Positions 26,987 through 36,094 of a stretch of DNA of 64,000 bases are shown one piece after another. Below the pieces are notes generated by a model. It saw nothing but the letters and a program-made list of their open reading frames with translations. It ran no database searches and was not told where the DNA came from. The position numbers and the translations under genes were made by a program. Origin of the DNA: Thalassobius sp049116315 (GTDB lineage Bacteria > Pseudomonadota > Alphaproteobacteria > Rhodobacterales > Rhodobacteraceae); assembly GCA_049116315.1 (NCBI GenBank), contig JAGDZD010000003.1:1-64000 (forward strand), written 5' to 3'. Each line of letters begins with the position of its first letter. The stretch's first letter is position 1.

Positions 26987-27616
26987 TCAGACCTCTACTT
27001 TGGGGCTGGTGCCTTGTGAATGGTGCACCGCTTTTACGGCAGGATCCGCTGCAAGTTGGCGAACCACCCGATCGATGTTGGGGTAGTGCGAGGTTGGCTT
27101 GTCAAAGCCATAGGCCCAATTCGCCATTGGATACAAAAAGGCGTCTGCGACGGATTTCTGATCCCCTAACATCCAGGTCTTGCCCTCTAAATTGGCCTCA
27201 ATGACATCCAGTGCGCCGGCCACGCGACCCTGTGCGGCGGTTTTGATGTCATCAAACTGTGCGCTATCGGGGTGGTAGTTGCGCGGCATGAAATAGGGCC
27301 AGAAGAACGGGTGTAGCGTGGCGGAAATGAACGCCAGCCAGCGATAGAGTTGATTGCGATCCGCTGTCCCAACGGCAGGGCCGATGTTGGCGTCTGGGTT
27401 TTCATCGACAAGCTTTAACAGGATAGCCAAACCTTCAGACAGAGGGCCTTGCTCATCGACCAAACTTGGCACCACCCCTGCCGGGTTGATGGCGAGATAA
27501 GCGGGGGATTTCATTTTGGCAAAGCTGATGTGTTCAACCTCATAGGGCTTACCGATCCATTCCAAAACGATGTGCATTGCGGTGCCGCAGGTGCCGGGGG
27601 CTGAGTAGAGTTTCAT
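26987..27616 (-). CDS. Glutathione S-transferase family protein
   Basis: A 209-aa cytoplasmic GST. The start at 27616 (MKLYSAPGTCGTAMHIVLEW) has AAAGGACC upstream and begins exactly at the thioredoxin-like domain; CGTAMH resembles the active-site start of beta-class enzymes. NPAGVVPSLVDEQGPLSEG contains the cis-Pro loop and the glutathione-binding Ser of the family. The C-terminal helical domain follows. Substrate unknown. It is in the middle of the VOC-GST-cupin operon. Confidence 0.87.
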   Translation of the reverse strand: MKLYSAPGTCGTAMHIVLEWIGKPYEVEHISFAKMKSPAYLAINPAGVVPSLVDEQGPLSEGLAILLKLVDENPDANIGPAVGTADRNQLYRWLAFISATLHPFFWPYFMPRNYHPDSAQFDDIKTAAQGRVAGALDVIEANLEGKTWMLGDQKSVADAFLYPMANWAYGFDKPTSHYPNIDRVVRQLAADPAVKAVHHSQGTSPKVEV

Positions 27617-27696
27617 GTTAGGTCCTTTGAAACGCGCAGGCGGCGTGCGGGGGCTCGCCGCCATGTTGGTGTGATCTGCTGCAAACCGGACGCGCC

Positions 27697-28137
27697 TTAG
27701 GCGCCACGCTCTTGCACATGTTTGTCGATGAGGCTGGCCGCTGACGGGCCGGGGCCAATCAGTTCAAAAACGTTGCGATCCGGGTCACGGACAAAGATTG
27801 TTTTGGTGCCCTGAAAATCACGCCGACCCGTGATGGTGATGCCGTTTTGGGTGACAAAGGCTTCGGTCGCTTCGGCGTCTTTGACCTTGAGGGCTAGATG
27901 CGTGATCCCGGTGTATTTTGGCTTTTCATCCATCAGGATGTTGGTGCCTTGCTTGGCGGTGGCTGGGCCCAGCAGGTTAATGTTGATCCCCGAAGGGTGC
28001 ACCATCACCAAAGGATGGCCCTGATCGTAGCCGCCGTCGACGATCAGCTTGAACCCTAAGAGTTCGTAAAATGCGATTGATTGAGTGCGGTCGCTGATGC
28101 GAATGCCGATGTGGTCGAAGTTTGTGATATCAAGCAT
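27697..28137 (-). CDS. VOC-family (glyoxalase/dioxygenase-fold) protein
   Basis: A 146-aa vicinal-oxygen-chelate protein starting MLDITNFDHIGIRISD, with AAAGG upstream. Metal-ligand positions are His in FDHIGI, His in ITHLALKV and Glu in NVFELIGP. These are the glyoxalase I/bleomycin-resistance type ligands. It is the first gene of the operon with GST and cupin and diverges from a LysR gene. The reaction is not identifiable; the group includes glyoxalases, ring-cleavage dioxygenases and thiol transferases. Confidence 0.87.
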   Translation of the reverse strand: MLDITNFDHIGIRISDRTQSIAFYELLGFKLIVDGGYDQGHPLVMVHPSGININLLGPATAKQGTNILMDEKPKYTGITHLALKVKDAEATEAFVTQNGITITGRRDFQGTKTIFVRDPDRNVFELIGPGPSAASLIDKHVQERGA

Positions 28138-28153
28138 TGAATTGGCCTTTCTA

Positions 28154-28171
28154 ATCTGTTGATCAATAGAT
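28154..28171. promoter_or_regulatory. Candidate LysR operator between divergent genes
   Basis: ATCTGTTGATCAATAGAT has 16 of 18 symmetric positions around the centre TTGATCAA. It lies 17 bases upstream of the VOC gene start and 63 bases before the LysR start. Recognition by the adjacent LysR protein is inferred. Confidence 0.45.
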
Positions 28172-28233
28172 ACGCTTGCTACATCACAGCAGCTAGATCC
28201 GGAAAAATCACAGTGCCTGACCATTCAGATCAC

Positions 28234-29154
28234 ATGCCAAGCACCGACCGCATGCGGGAGTTTCTGACCGTTATGCAATCGGGCAGCATCTCAGAAGCTG
28301 CGCGCATAATGGGCGTGCCACGGGCCACATTGAGCCGACGCATGGCGGGGCTAGAGGCTGATTTGGGGGTGCGTCTGATCTTGAGGCGCACAACAAAACT
28401 GGCCCTGACCCATGCGGGAGAAGAGTTGTTGCGACGTGCCCAGCGGATCGTGGCGGACGCCGACGAAGCGTGGGATGCTGTACGGCGTTTGGATGACACG
28501 CCGCGCGGGTTGTTGCGGGTGTCGTTGACAGGATCGCACTTTGCCAAACTCTTCACAGAGTTTCTAAGTGATTTCCCCGAAGTGCGACTTGAGGTTCAGT
28601 CCACAACCCAGCACGTGGATTTATTGTCCGAAGGTGTCGACGTTGCGATGCGCATTGGGCCGGTTCAAGACCAAAACCTGATTGCGCGCCGATTGCACAC
28701 GGATCGTTTGGTTGTGGTGGCTTCACCTGAATACCTTGCGCAGTGTGGAACCCCGAAACGGGCTGCGGATTTGTCCAAGCACACCTGCATTATGGGGTTC
28801 TCGGGCGGCTGGACACCCAATACCACGTGGCCATTGTGGAAAGGTGGCACTGTATCGGTTTCTGGACGGTTGTCCGGGAATGATATTGGGTTGATCCGCA
28901 CGGCTGCCATCGATGGGCTGGGCTGTGCGCTGATCGCCTCTGCCATCGTGGCCGAGGACATTGAAGCCGGGCGTTTGGTGCCGGTGCTGCTGGATCAGGT
29001 CGGAGCAGAGTTGCCAATCAGCTTGGTGTTCGCCGATCGTGAGTTTATTGATCCCAAGGTCCGAGAATTTGTAGATCGCGCCGTTCAGGTGATTGCTGCG
29101 CAAATGCCGAAACCCCTTGCGGGGATTTCACACATCGGCCCCAGATCTTCCTAA
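28234..29154 (+). CDS. LysR-family transcriptional regulator
   Basis: A 306-aa LysR regulator counted from MPSTDRMREFLTVMQSG at 28234; a GTG at 28213 is an alternative start. The helix-turn-helix is SISEAARIMGVPRATLSRRMAGLEADLG and the effector domain covers about residues 90-295. It diverges from the VOC-GST-cupin operon, which it probably controls. The inducer is not known. Confidence 0.87.
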   Translation: MPSTDRMREFLTVMQSGSISEAARIMGVPRATLSRRMAGLEADLGVRLILRRTTKLALTHAGEELLRRAQRIVADADEAWDAVRRLDDTPRGLLRVSLTGSHFAKLFTEFLSDFPEVRLEVQSTTQHVDLLSEGVDVAMRIGPVQDQNLIARRLHTDRLVVVASPEYLAQCGTPKRAADLSKHTCIMGFSGGWTPNTTWPLWKGGTVSVSGRLSGNDIGLIRTAAIDGLGCALIASAIVAEDIEAGRLVPVLLDQVGAELPISLVFADREFIDPKVREFVDRAVQVIAAQMPKPLAGISHIGPRSS

Positions 29155-29272
29155 ATTTATCGACCAACGCCTTCTTAGCGCACTCTGTTGGCCTGCGCCC
29201 CAAAGCGTTGGTCTGGTGCCACCTTCGCGGCAACCAGACAGGTGTTGTTGCTGTCGCCCGTTCCTTTCGGGC

Positions 29273-29668
29273 TTAGGATTTTGGTGCAATCGGAGTGGCC
29301 AATTCGACCAAGCATCCATTGAGATCACGAACATAGGCCACGGTTTGCCCCCATGGTTTTTTATCAGGTTGACTGACCGGGGCGCAGCCCTGTGCCACCG
29401 CGTGTTCAAAGGCTTGCTCAACAGTGTCCGTGACAAAACACACTTCCCAACCCGCAGGAATATTGGCGGGGTCATTGGGTTGCAGTGCCAAGCCGTTCAT
29501 CTCTGCGGCTTCGTTGCCAGCAAAAGCCAAGGCGGTGTCGCCGGTTTCCATTTCTGCATAGAGATTGCTTTCGTGTAAAAACCGGCACGTTAGGCCAAAA
29601 GCAGTTTCATAGAACGTGACCGTTTCGGGCACGTTTGCGACGTAAATGATTGTATATCCAAGTTTCAT
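29273..29668 (-). CDS. VOC-family protein
   Basis: A 131-aa protein with the fold pattern of a glyoxalase/bleomycin-resistance protein: MKLGYTIIYVANVPETVTFYETAFGLTC at the start, GWEVCFVTDTVEQAFEHAVAQG in the middle and YVRDLNGCLVELATPI at the end. The Glu in the last motif is the usual metal ligand. It lies downstream of the AraC-type gene on the same strand with a 52-base gap, so the two may be co-transcribed. Substrate unknown. Confidence 0.85.
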   Translation of the reverse strand: MKLGYTIIYVANVPETVTFYETAFGLTCRFLHESNLYAEMETGDTALAFAGNEAAEMNGLALQPNDPANIPAGWEVCFVTDTVEQAFEHAVAQGCAPVSQPDKKPWGQTVAYVRDLNGCLVELATPIAPKS

Positions 29669-29720
29669 GCCCTTGGTTTAACGGCCTCATTGGGTGTGGT
29701 CTTGAACAAATCGGCCAAGA

Positions 29721-30530
29721 TCAGGCAAAGAGCTGAGGCGCAGACAGATCCTGCGGGATCTTGCTTGGGAGCAGCCCGGCATATTTTCGAAACGCGCGGG
29801 TCAGATGGGCGTGATCGGCAAACCCGGCCTCAAAGGCCGCCGGGGCAAGCGCCAATCGCCCTTTTTGGATCAAATGCAGGCCGCGGTGGAATTGAACCAG
29901 CTGCGCATAGGGTTTGGGGGCCAAGCCGATGTTGGCGCGAAACAGGCGAGTTAAGTTGCGGGAACTGCAACCAACCTGATGGGCTAATGCGTCAACACGC
30001 ACGCGACCGCCAGTGATATGGATGATGTCGACGGCACGCAGCAGGCGTTGATCTTGGCGTTGCGCCTCTTGGGCGCCGGTCAGAATATCGATTGCCAGCG
30101 TCAGTGCTGACATCGAAAACCCGGCCTGCACGACTTTGCTCAGGGCGGGAAACAGGTCCAGCGCAGCATCGGCACGTGCCACGGTATTTGTCACCTCACC
30201 AATGCGGTGCGCCCACAAGAGTTTACCGTTTTCCGGGCGCATGCGGGCTCCGATCCAGCGATCACCTTTCTCAAATGTCACGGTATAGGCCTGTGTCGCC
30301 GGGCCCGTGATCACCGGCACCGGAGGCTGATGGGTTTCCGAATTGCCGCGCAAAATGACGTCGCAACGCCCATCTGGTAGCACCAGACTTTGCCCCGAAG
30401 ATTGGGCCGTGAAGCTCCAGAAGGCCTCGATCTTACGCGAGGCCTTGGGCGTGATGATTGTTTCGTGATAGCCGGCTGGAATAGGGATGGCGTCACCGCT
30501 TTGTGAAATGCCCTTTAGGAGTATCCGCAC
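29721..30530 (-). CDS. AraC-family transcriptional regulator
   Basis: About 269 aa if it begins at a GTG (30530); the frame stays open to 30710, but the extra N-terminus is Pro/Lys-rich and not protein-like. The N-terminal half (HETIITPKASRKIEAFWSF, LPDGRCDVI, GARMRPENGKLL) matches the DUF6597-type ligand domain found in a subgroup of AraC regulators. The C-terminal half has the helix-turn-helix VDALAHQVGCSSRNLTRLFRANIG and FEAGFADHAHLTRAFRKYAGL. Probable target: the downstream VOC gene. The start is uncertain. Confidence 0.78.
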   Translation of the reverse strand: MRILLKGISQSGDAIPIPAGYHETIITPKASRKIEAFWSFTAQSSGQSLVLPDGRCDVILRGNSETHQPPVPVITGPATQAYTVTFEKGDRWIGARMRPENGKLLWAHRIGEVTNTVARADAALDLFPALSKVVQAGFSMSALTLAIDILTGAQEAQRQDQRLLRAVDIIHITGGRVRVDALAHQVGCSSRNLTRLFRANIGLAPKPYAQLVQFHRGLHLIQKGRLALAPAAFEAGFADHAHLTRAFRKYAGLLPSKIPQDLSAPQLFA

Positions 30531-30672
30531 AAACCGCCAGAGTAAAACACCGCGTTTTAGCGCGGGCCATTTGTGGTCTTGTGGTTGGTTTTGCGGGGCT
30601 GAAAGGCAATTCGGGGCTGGACTTCGCGGCCAAGGTCGCTTTGAGTGCGGTTGAGAATAAAAGGGGAACACG

Positions 30673-31854
30673 GTGAAGCCTTTGCGGATCGATAATGTAA
30701 CAGCGCGCAAGCTTTGGCTGTCGTCTCAGGGGCTTGCCTCTGCGCCGACTGGGGCGCTTGATGTGTTGGGGATGATTAAGGACCTTGGGTTTGTGCAGCT
30801 TGACACCATTCAGGTGGTCAGTCGCGCGCATCATCATATTTTGTGGAGCCGCAATCAAAATTACCGTGAGCCGATGCTGGACCAACTGTTGGGTCAAGAT
30901 CGCGCGATCTTTGAACATTTCACTCATGATGCGTCGGTTTTGCCGATGGCGTTCTTGCCAATGTGGCAACGTCAGTTTCGCCGCAAAAAGGCGCAGCTTG
31001 ATCAAGCCAATTGGTACAAAGGTCTGCCGGATGCGGCGGAACGTGAAAAGATCAAAGCACGTATTCGCACCGAAGGGCCTTTATCCACCCACGCCTTTGA
31101 CACCAAGACCAAAGGTCCCAAAAAAATGTGGTCGCGTCCGCCGCATAAGTTGGCTTTGGATTACATGTGGTATGCAGGGGAATTGGCGACCAGTCACCGG
31201 GTGAACTTTACCAAATTCTATGATTTGGCCGAACGTGTTTTTCCGCCCACCCCCTCTGTGTCACCGCTTGATGATCAAGGTCAGATTGATTGGCTGTGTC
31301 ACGCTGCGATGGATCGCATGGGGTTTGGAGCACCGGGGGATGTTCAGCGGTTTTGGGCCGCAACGAGCAGCGCCGAAGTGCGTGATTGGGTGAAACGTGC
31401 CCAAGCTGCGCTGTGTACTGTAGAGGTTGAAACCGCGCAGGGACAATGGGTCAGCTATCTTGCACCGGCTGATATCGAAGAGCGGCTTGAGGGGTTGAAA
31501 AATCCCACCAGTCGCCTGCGTATCCTAAATCCCTTTGACCCGGTAATTCGTGATCGCAACCGGCTGGAGCGCCTGTTTGGGTTTGAATACCGGGTGGAAA
31601 TGTTTGTGCCCGAGGCCAAGCGGATCTGGGGCTATTACGTCTTTCCTATTCTTGAAGGACACCGATTTGTTGGTCGCATCGAGGTGAAGGCTGATCGGAA
31701 AAACTCGGTTCTGAACGTTCTTAAGTTTTGGCCACAAGACGGGATCGATTGGCCCGCAAGTCGGCACAAAAAACTGTCCGCCGAACTGGACCGGATGCAA
31801 AAATTTGTCGGCCTAGAGCGGTTGGAATGGCAGTGCCCTCAGCACGTTAGTTGA
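30673..31854 (+). CDS. YcaQ/AlkX-like DNA glycosylase (winged-helix HTH_42 protein)
   Basis: A 393-aa protein of the HTH_42 (DUF1006) family, starting at GTG 30673 after AAAAGGGG. The catalytic QxD motif of YcaQ/AlkZ glycosylases is present as FVQLDTIQVVSRAHHHILWSR, and other family landmarks are HDASVLPMAFLPMWQRQF, LDYMWYAGELATSHR and LNPFDPVIRDRNRLERLFGFEYRVE. Relatives unhook interstrand crosslinks or excise alkylated bases. It overlaps the convergent hybrid kinase gene by 8 bases. It stands alone, and nothing in its promoter shows regulation. Confidence 0.88.
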   Translation: MKPLRIDNVTARKLWLSSQGLASAPTGALDVLGMIKDLGFVQLDTIQVVSRAHHHILWSRNQNYREPMLDQLLGQDRAIFEHFTHDASVLPMAFLPMWQRQFRRKKAQLDQANWYKGLPDAAEREKIKARIRTEGPLSTHAFDTKTKGPKKMWSRPPHKLALDYMWYAGELATSHRVNFTKFYDLAERVFPPTPSVSPLDDQGQIDWLCHAAMDRMGFGAPGDVQRFWAATSSAEVRDWVKRAQAALCTVEVETAQGQWVSYLAPADIEERLEGLKNPTSRLRILNPFDPVIRDRNRLERLFGFEYRVEMFVPEAKRIWGYYVFPILEGHRFVGRIEVKADRKNSVLNVLKFWPQDGIDWPASRHKKLSAELDRMQKFVGLERLEWQCPQHVS

Positions 31855-33820
31855 GTTCGGCCGCCTGCTCACAGGCGGTTTCAATGGCCTGAGCCAATTC
31901 GGCCCGGCCGATGGGTTTTTGCAACAAGGCATGGGGCCCGATTTTGTCGCTGGCTTCGGCCATATTGATGGAGGCATAGCCCGTCATCACAATGATCGGC
32001 AGATTGGGGGCCAGGCGCCGTGCCTCGGCGGCCAGATCCTCCCCCTGTAGTTTGCTTGGCATGTCGCGATCCGTCAGCAACAGGCCAAAGTCACCTCCGC
32101 TTTGAAGCCGGTCAAACGCTTGGTCGCCGTCTGGGACAGCCAAGACGCGATGCCCCAACCTCTGCAGCATCAGCGCCACGATCTTGGAAACTTCTGGTTC
32201 GTCTTCTGCCAACAAGATTTTCAAGCCAGTAAATGACTCTTCTTCGGTGGCGTCTGGCGTTGTCTCAGCATCTGAAGCTGCATCGCTGGTTTGGAAATAA
32301 AGCGTGAACTTGGTGCCTTGTCCCTCTGTCGATTGGACCTGAATGGCTCCGCCGGATTGGCGCATAAAGCCATCAACCATCGCCAACCCCATGCCGCGCC
32401 CTTGTCGGGCTGGCATTGATTTGGTGGAAAAGAACGGTTCAAAAATCTTTGCGATGTTTTCGTCCGAAATCCCGGAGCCGTTGTCTTCTAAGGCAAAGGT
32501 CACATAGTGACCTGGCTCAAGGTTCAGCGTGCGCACATCCTCGGCCGAGAGCGTGCACATCCCAGTGGTTGCGATGATTTCACCGCCTTCTGGCATCGCG
32601 TCACAGGCGTTCACAACAAGGTTCAGAAACGCATTTTCCAAGAAGGTTCTGTCGATGCAAATCGGTGGAATATCACGGTTCAGGCGGTGCTTTAGCTTGA
32701 TATTGGCTGGCATGGTGCGTTGCACCCATTTGGACGAGGCTTGCACCACCTCGTTCAGTTCGGTCTTGTTGACGTCCAGCTTGGCTTTGCGGGCAAAGCT
32801 TAGCATCTTGCCCACAAGCTCAGTGCCTGTTCGTGAGGCCGAAATCGCGGGATTAACCATGTCCAGCAGATCTGCGTCTTGGATGTCCTCTTGCAGCATC
32901 TCCAAATTCCCAACGATGACCGCCAAGAGGTTGTTGAAATCATGGGCAATGCCGCCGCTCAATTTTCCGATGGCTTCGAACTTCTGCGCCTGTGCCAACA
33001 GGCCTTGGCTGATCCGCAGTTCCTCTTCGGTTTGTTTGAGTTGGGTGATGTCGCTGATGACGCTGTCAAATACGATCACGCCGTCCTGACGCAACCAAGG
33101 TTTCCCACGTCCATGCAGCCACTTGATCGCGCCGGATTTGGTGCGAAGCCGAAAGGTCTGTTCCCAGTGCTTCAAATCTCGGGCGGCGGCTTCGACAGAG
33201 GCAGCAGTCTCCGCCACATCATCTTCGTGCATGATTTGCCAAAGCTTGGTGCTGTCGGCGGCAATGTCTTCTGGCGTCAGTTCGGTGATGTCGTAAAATC
33301 CGGGGCTGACATAATCCAGCGTCTGAGAGCCGTCTTGCTGAATAATATAGCGGTTTAGGGCGCCGGGCACATTCTCCGCCAAGTTCTCAAACTGGGCGTT
33401 CTGGGTCGCAATCGCGATCGAAGCGGATTCTGAGCTGGAAATGTCAAACAGCAGTCCCGTTGCAAAGTGCGGCGCGCCGTGAGCATCGCGTTTGATGCAG
33501 CCACGCAGTTTGAACCATTTGGTGCCGCTGTGGGCATGATCTAGGCGGCATTTGATATTAAAGGTGTCTTGCGCAGGCTCGGCCGATAGCGCCGTGTCAA
33601 AGCCGGGGCGGTCGTCTGGATGGACCAACGCGCGAAACGTGTCCCAGCTAAGAGCCGCGCCACCACCCTCCAGCCCCAGTAGGCTTAACATCGTATCAGA
33701 GCAGGTCAGTTGGTTGCTTTGAATGTCCCATTCCCAAAGCCCGTCACTTGAGGCGGAAATTGCGTCGGCGAGGCGTTCGGCATTAAAAGTGGCGGGAGAA
33801 GGCATATCGGAATGGGTCAC
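31847..33820 (-). CDS. Soluble hybrid sensor histidine kinase (two PAS, receiver)
   Basis: A 657-aa kinase without membrane segments. Two PAS-type domains cover about residues 10-260 (SDGLWEWDIQSNQLTCSD; LNRYIIQQDGSQTLDYVSPGFYDITEL). The HisKA domain has His293 in GGIAHDFNNLLAVIVGNLEML. The HATPase domain includes NLVVNACDAMPEGG, EDNGSGISDENIAKIFEPFF and GRGMGLAMVDGF. The receiver has KILLAEDEPE and LLLTDRDMP. No partner regulator is adjacent. Similarity to the kinase at 12048-14231 across the kinase core and receiver suggests duplication; this one would sense an intracellular cue. Confidence 0.88.
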   Translation of the reverse strand: MTHSDMPSPATFNAERLADAISASSDGLWEWDIQSNQLTCSDTMLSLLGLEGGGAALSWDTFRALVHPDDRPGFDTALSAEPAQDTFNIKCRLDHAHSGTKWFKLRGCIKRDAHGAPHFATGLLFDISSSESASIAIATQNAQFENLAENVPGALNRYIIQQDGSQTLDYVSPGFYDITELTPEDIAADSTKLWQIMHEDDVAETAASVEAAARDLKHWEQTFRLRTKSGAIKWLHGRGKPWLRQDGVIVFDSVISDITQLKQTEEELRISQGLLAQAQKFEAIGKLSGGIAHDFNNLLAVIVGNLEMLQEDIQDADLLDMVNPAISASRTGTELVGKMLSFARKAKLDVNKTELNEVVQASSKWVQRTMPANIKLKHRLNRDIPPICIDRTFLENAFLNLVVNACDAMPEGGEIIATTGMCTLSAEDVRTLNLEPGHYVTFALEDNGSGISDENIAKIFEPFFSTKSMPARQGRGMGLAMVDGFMRQSGGAIQVQSTEGQGTKFTLYFQTSDAASDAETTPDATEEESFTGLKILLAEDEPEVSKIVALMLQRLGHRVLAVPDGDQAFDRLQSGGDFGLLLTDRDMPSKLQGEDLAAEARRLAPNLPIIVMTGYASINMAEASDKIGPHALLQKPIGRAELAQAIETACEQAAELN

Positions 33821-34373
33821 ATTGACACTTCTTTTTGGGATATCTTCATTCGAATTAGAGCAGCGAATTCGCGTTTTGTCGAATGTGTTGTTGAATGTTT
33901 CAAAAGTTCGAACGCGCAGAGGCTATGATCACCTCAACGTCAGTTTCGCAATAGTTGTTAATGGCTGTTGGTACTCTCCTAACAGGGGTAGAGCATCGCC
34001 AGAGTGTTTCAGCGCGGTTGAAACCCTGCCCCGGTGCAGGGATGTTTGGGTTCAACGTTTGGTGGCTGGGTAAACGTTTTGTTATTCAATAAGTTGCGCG
34101 GTGTCGCCTGAGGTGGCCCTCTCGGACGTGAGGCCAGACCTGAGTGCTCCGATGGTCTGGAAACCTCCATAACACCGAGTAGAGAACTCAAGAGTTGTCG
34201 CTACGTAATGCGATGCAACCAATGAGCAACACTTTGGTGTCTATTGATGCATTCCGGTGGCTGAAATTGCCCCAGACTCATTGATTCGACGACCAATGCG
34301 GGCAAGCAAAGGGCAGTACAGGCCATGCGCAGGACCTAAAACAGCGCCGGCATTACCCGTCAGTTGGCACTGG
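33821..34373. other. Intergenic region without recognised gene
   Basis: About 550 bases between two minus-strand genes. The short frames present have no ribosome site or domain. I see no strong hairpin, repeat or RNA gene. The part next to 33821 should carry the promoter of the soluble kinase. Confidence 0.45.
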
Positions 34374-35246
34374 CTATTTCGTTAGACCAATCAGGTATTT
34401 GCCATAGTCGGTCTTTTTGAAGGTCTCGGCCAATTCCAAAAGCTCTGCCTCGGTGATCCACCCTTGAACAAAGGCGATTTCTTCTGGGCAACCTGATTGC
34501 ATGCCTTGTCGTTCAGACAGGGTCCGCACAAAGTTTCCAGCATCCAACAACGAGGCGTGGGTGCCTGTGTCCAGCCATGCATATCCCCGCCCCATGCGCT
34601 CAACGGAAAGCGTGCCATCCGCCAGATAGCTTTCCAGTAGGGTCACGATTTCCAACTCGCCTCGGGCCGAAGGTTTAACCTGCTTGGCGCGCCGCGGGGC
34701 GTCGCCATCCAAAAAGTAGAGTCCAGTCACCGCATAGTTGCTTGGGGCCACTTCGGGTTTTTCGATGATCTGTTCGACCGTGCCATCGGTGTCGAATTTG
34801 ACCACGCCGTAACGCTCTGGGTCTGCAACGTGATAGCCAAACACCGTGCCGCCCGCCTCTTTGGCGTTTGCTGCTTCCAGCATTTCCGGCAAGCCATGGC
34901 CAAAGAAGATGTTGTCACCAAGCACCATCGCAGAAGGGGCACCATCCAAGAATTCCTCGGCCAAAATATAGGCCTGAGCGAGGCCATCCGGCGAGGCCTG
35001 AGTGATATAGCTGATCGACAGGCCCCACTGGGCACCGTCCCCCAACAAGCGCTGAAATTGGGCTTGGTCTTGCGGAGTCGTGATCATCGCAATCTCGCGA
35101 ATGCCAGATAGCATCAGGACCGATAACGGATAATAGATCATCGGCTTGTCGTAGATGGGCATCAGCTGCTTTGAAACGGCCATCGTCAACGGGTACAGCC
35201 GGGTGCCAGAGCCACCCGCCAAGATTATGCCTTTGCGTTGGGTCAT
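34374..35246 (-). CDS. rfbA: Glucose-1-phosphate thymidylyltransferase
   Basis: A 290-aa cytoplasmic enzyme that makes dTDP-glucose from dTTP and glucose-1-phosphate, first step of dTDP-L-rhamnose synthesis. The nucleotide-binding loop is GIILAGGSGTRLYPLT, followed by KQLMPIYDKPMIYYPLSVLM, both diagnostic for RmlA. Length is standard. It is last in the rfbCBDA operon and overlaps rfbD by four bases (ATGA-type). Rhamnose is usually destined for lipopolysaccharide or exopolysaccharide; no glycosyltransferase is nearby. Confidence 0.95.
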   Translation of the reverse strand: MTQRKGIILAGGSGTRLYPLTMAVSKQLMPIYDKPMIYYPLSVLMLSGIREIAMITTPQDQAQFQRLLGDGAQWGLSISYITQASPDGLAQAYILAEEFLDGAPSAMVLGDNIFFGHGLPEMLEAANAKEAGGTVFGYHVADPERYGVVKFDTDGTVEQIIEKPEVAPSNYAVTGLYFLDGDAPRRAKQVKPSARGELEIVTLLESYLADGTLSVERMGRGYAWLDTGTHASLLDAGNFVRTLSERQGMQSGCPEEIAFVQGWITEAELLELAETFKKTDYGKYLIGLTK

Positions 35247-36094
35247 GGTTGGGGGTCCAACTCTGTTAAAGTTTCGGATAGGGCCTCAGCCCAACTTGGG
35301 CGTGGCAGGTCAAAGGTGGCCAGGGTTGTTTCGCAAGACAGCCGACTGTTGGCAGGGCGCGCCGCAGGCGTCGGATAGGCTGAGGTGGGGATATCCTGCA
35401 CCGCACAGTCAATCGCGGCTGTTTGGAAAATGGCGCGGGCGAAATCGGCCCAGCTGACGTCTGGCGCCCCAGTATAATGATAAGTTCCAGACTTGTTTGG
35501 CTCTGAGATCAGCTGCGTGGCAATCGCAAGGCAGGCCTGAGCCACGGCCCGTGCGGGGGTCGGACCACCTATTTGATCGGCCACGATGCTGAGCTGGTCG
35601 CGAGTCGCACCAAGGCGCAGCATGGTCTTTACAAAATTAGCCCCATGCGCGGAAAATACCCAAGATGTGCGCACAATCGCATGAACCCCACCCGCAGCGA
35701 TGACGCCCTGTTCGCCCAATAGTTTTGACCGCCCATACGCCCCAAGTGGGGCTGTTACTTGATCAGGCGAGAACGGGTCGGGCCCTTGCCCATCAAACAC
35801 GTAATCCGTTGATATCTGCACGAATGGGATGCCCAGTTCGGCGCAGGCTTTGGCCATCGCACTGGGGGCTTGTCCATTGACCAAGGTTGCGGTGATTTCG
35901 TCCTCTTCGGCGCGATCCACCGCTGTATAGGCAGCCGCATTGATAACGGCGGTGGGCTTGGCCGTGAGGATCGCGGCGTGGCAGGCTGCGGGATCTGTGA
36001 GGTCGGCTTCGGCACGTCCAAGAAACACAGCCTCTGGCAAAAGTGCGGCAAGCTCGCTGGCGACCTGACCGGTCTTTCCAAAGACCAAGATCAT
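35243..36094 (-). CDS. rfbD: dTDP-4-dehydrorhamnose reductase
   Basis: A 283-aa extended short-chain dehydrogenase that performs the last step to dTDP-L-rhamnose. The start is the ATG at 36094 (MILVFGKTGQVASELAAL), which overlaps the rfbB stop; the open frame upstream is not RmlD-like. The Rossmann motif is GKTGQVASEL and the catalytic pair is YxxxK in YGRSKLLGEQ. VQISTDYVFDGQGPDPF is the RmlD signature. It is translationally coupled with both neighbours. Confidence 0.93.
   Translation of the reverse strand: MILVFGKTGQVASELAALLPEAVFLGRAEADLTDPAACHAAILTAKPTAVINAAAYTAVDRAEEDEITATLVNGQAPSAMAKACAELGIPFVQISTDYVFDGQGPDPFSPDQVTAPLGAYGRSKLLGEQGVIAAGGVHAIVRTSWVFSAHGANFVKTMLRLGATRDQLSIVADQIGGPTPARAVAQACLAIATQLISEPNKSGTYHYTGAPDVSWADFARAIFQTAAIDCAVQDIPTSAYPTPAARPANSRLSCETTLATFDLPRPSWAEALSETLTELDPQP

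Noticed and set aside
29721..30710. Full-length 329-codon version of the AraC gene
   Set aside because: The first 60 residues are basic, Pro-rich and overlap the start of the divergent glycosylase gene; the recognisable domain begins near 30530.
33723..34073. Plus-strand frame of 116 codons antisense to the soluble kinase start
   Set aside because: More than a quarter is antisense to the kinase N-terminus, and the rest has no protein-like pattern.
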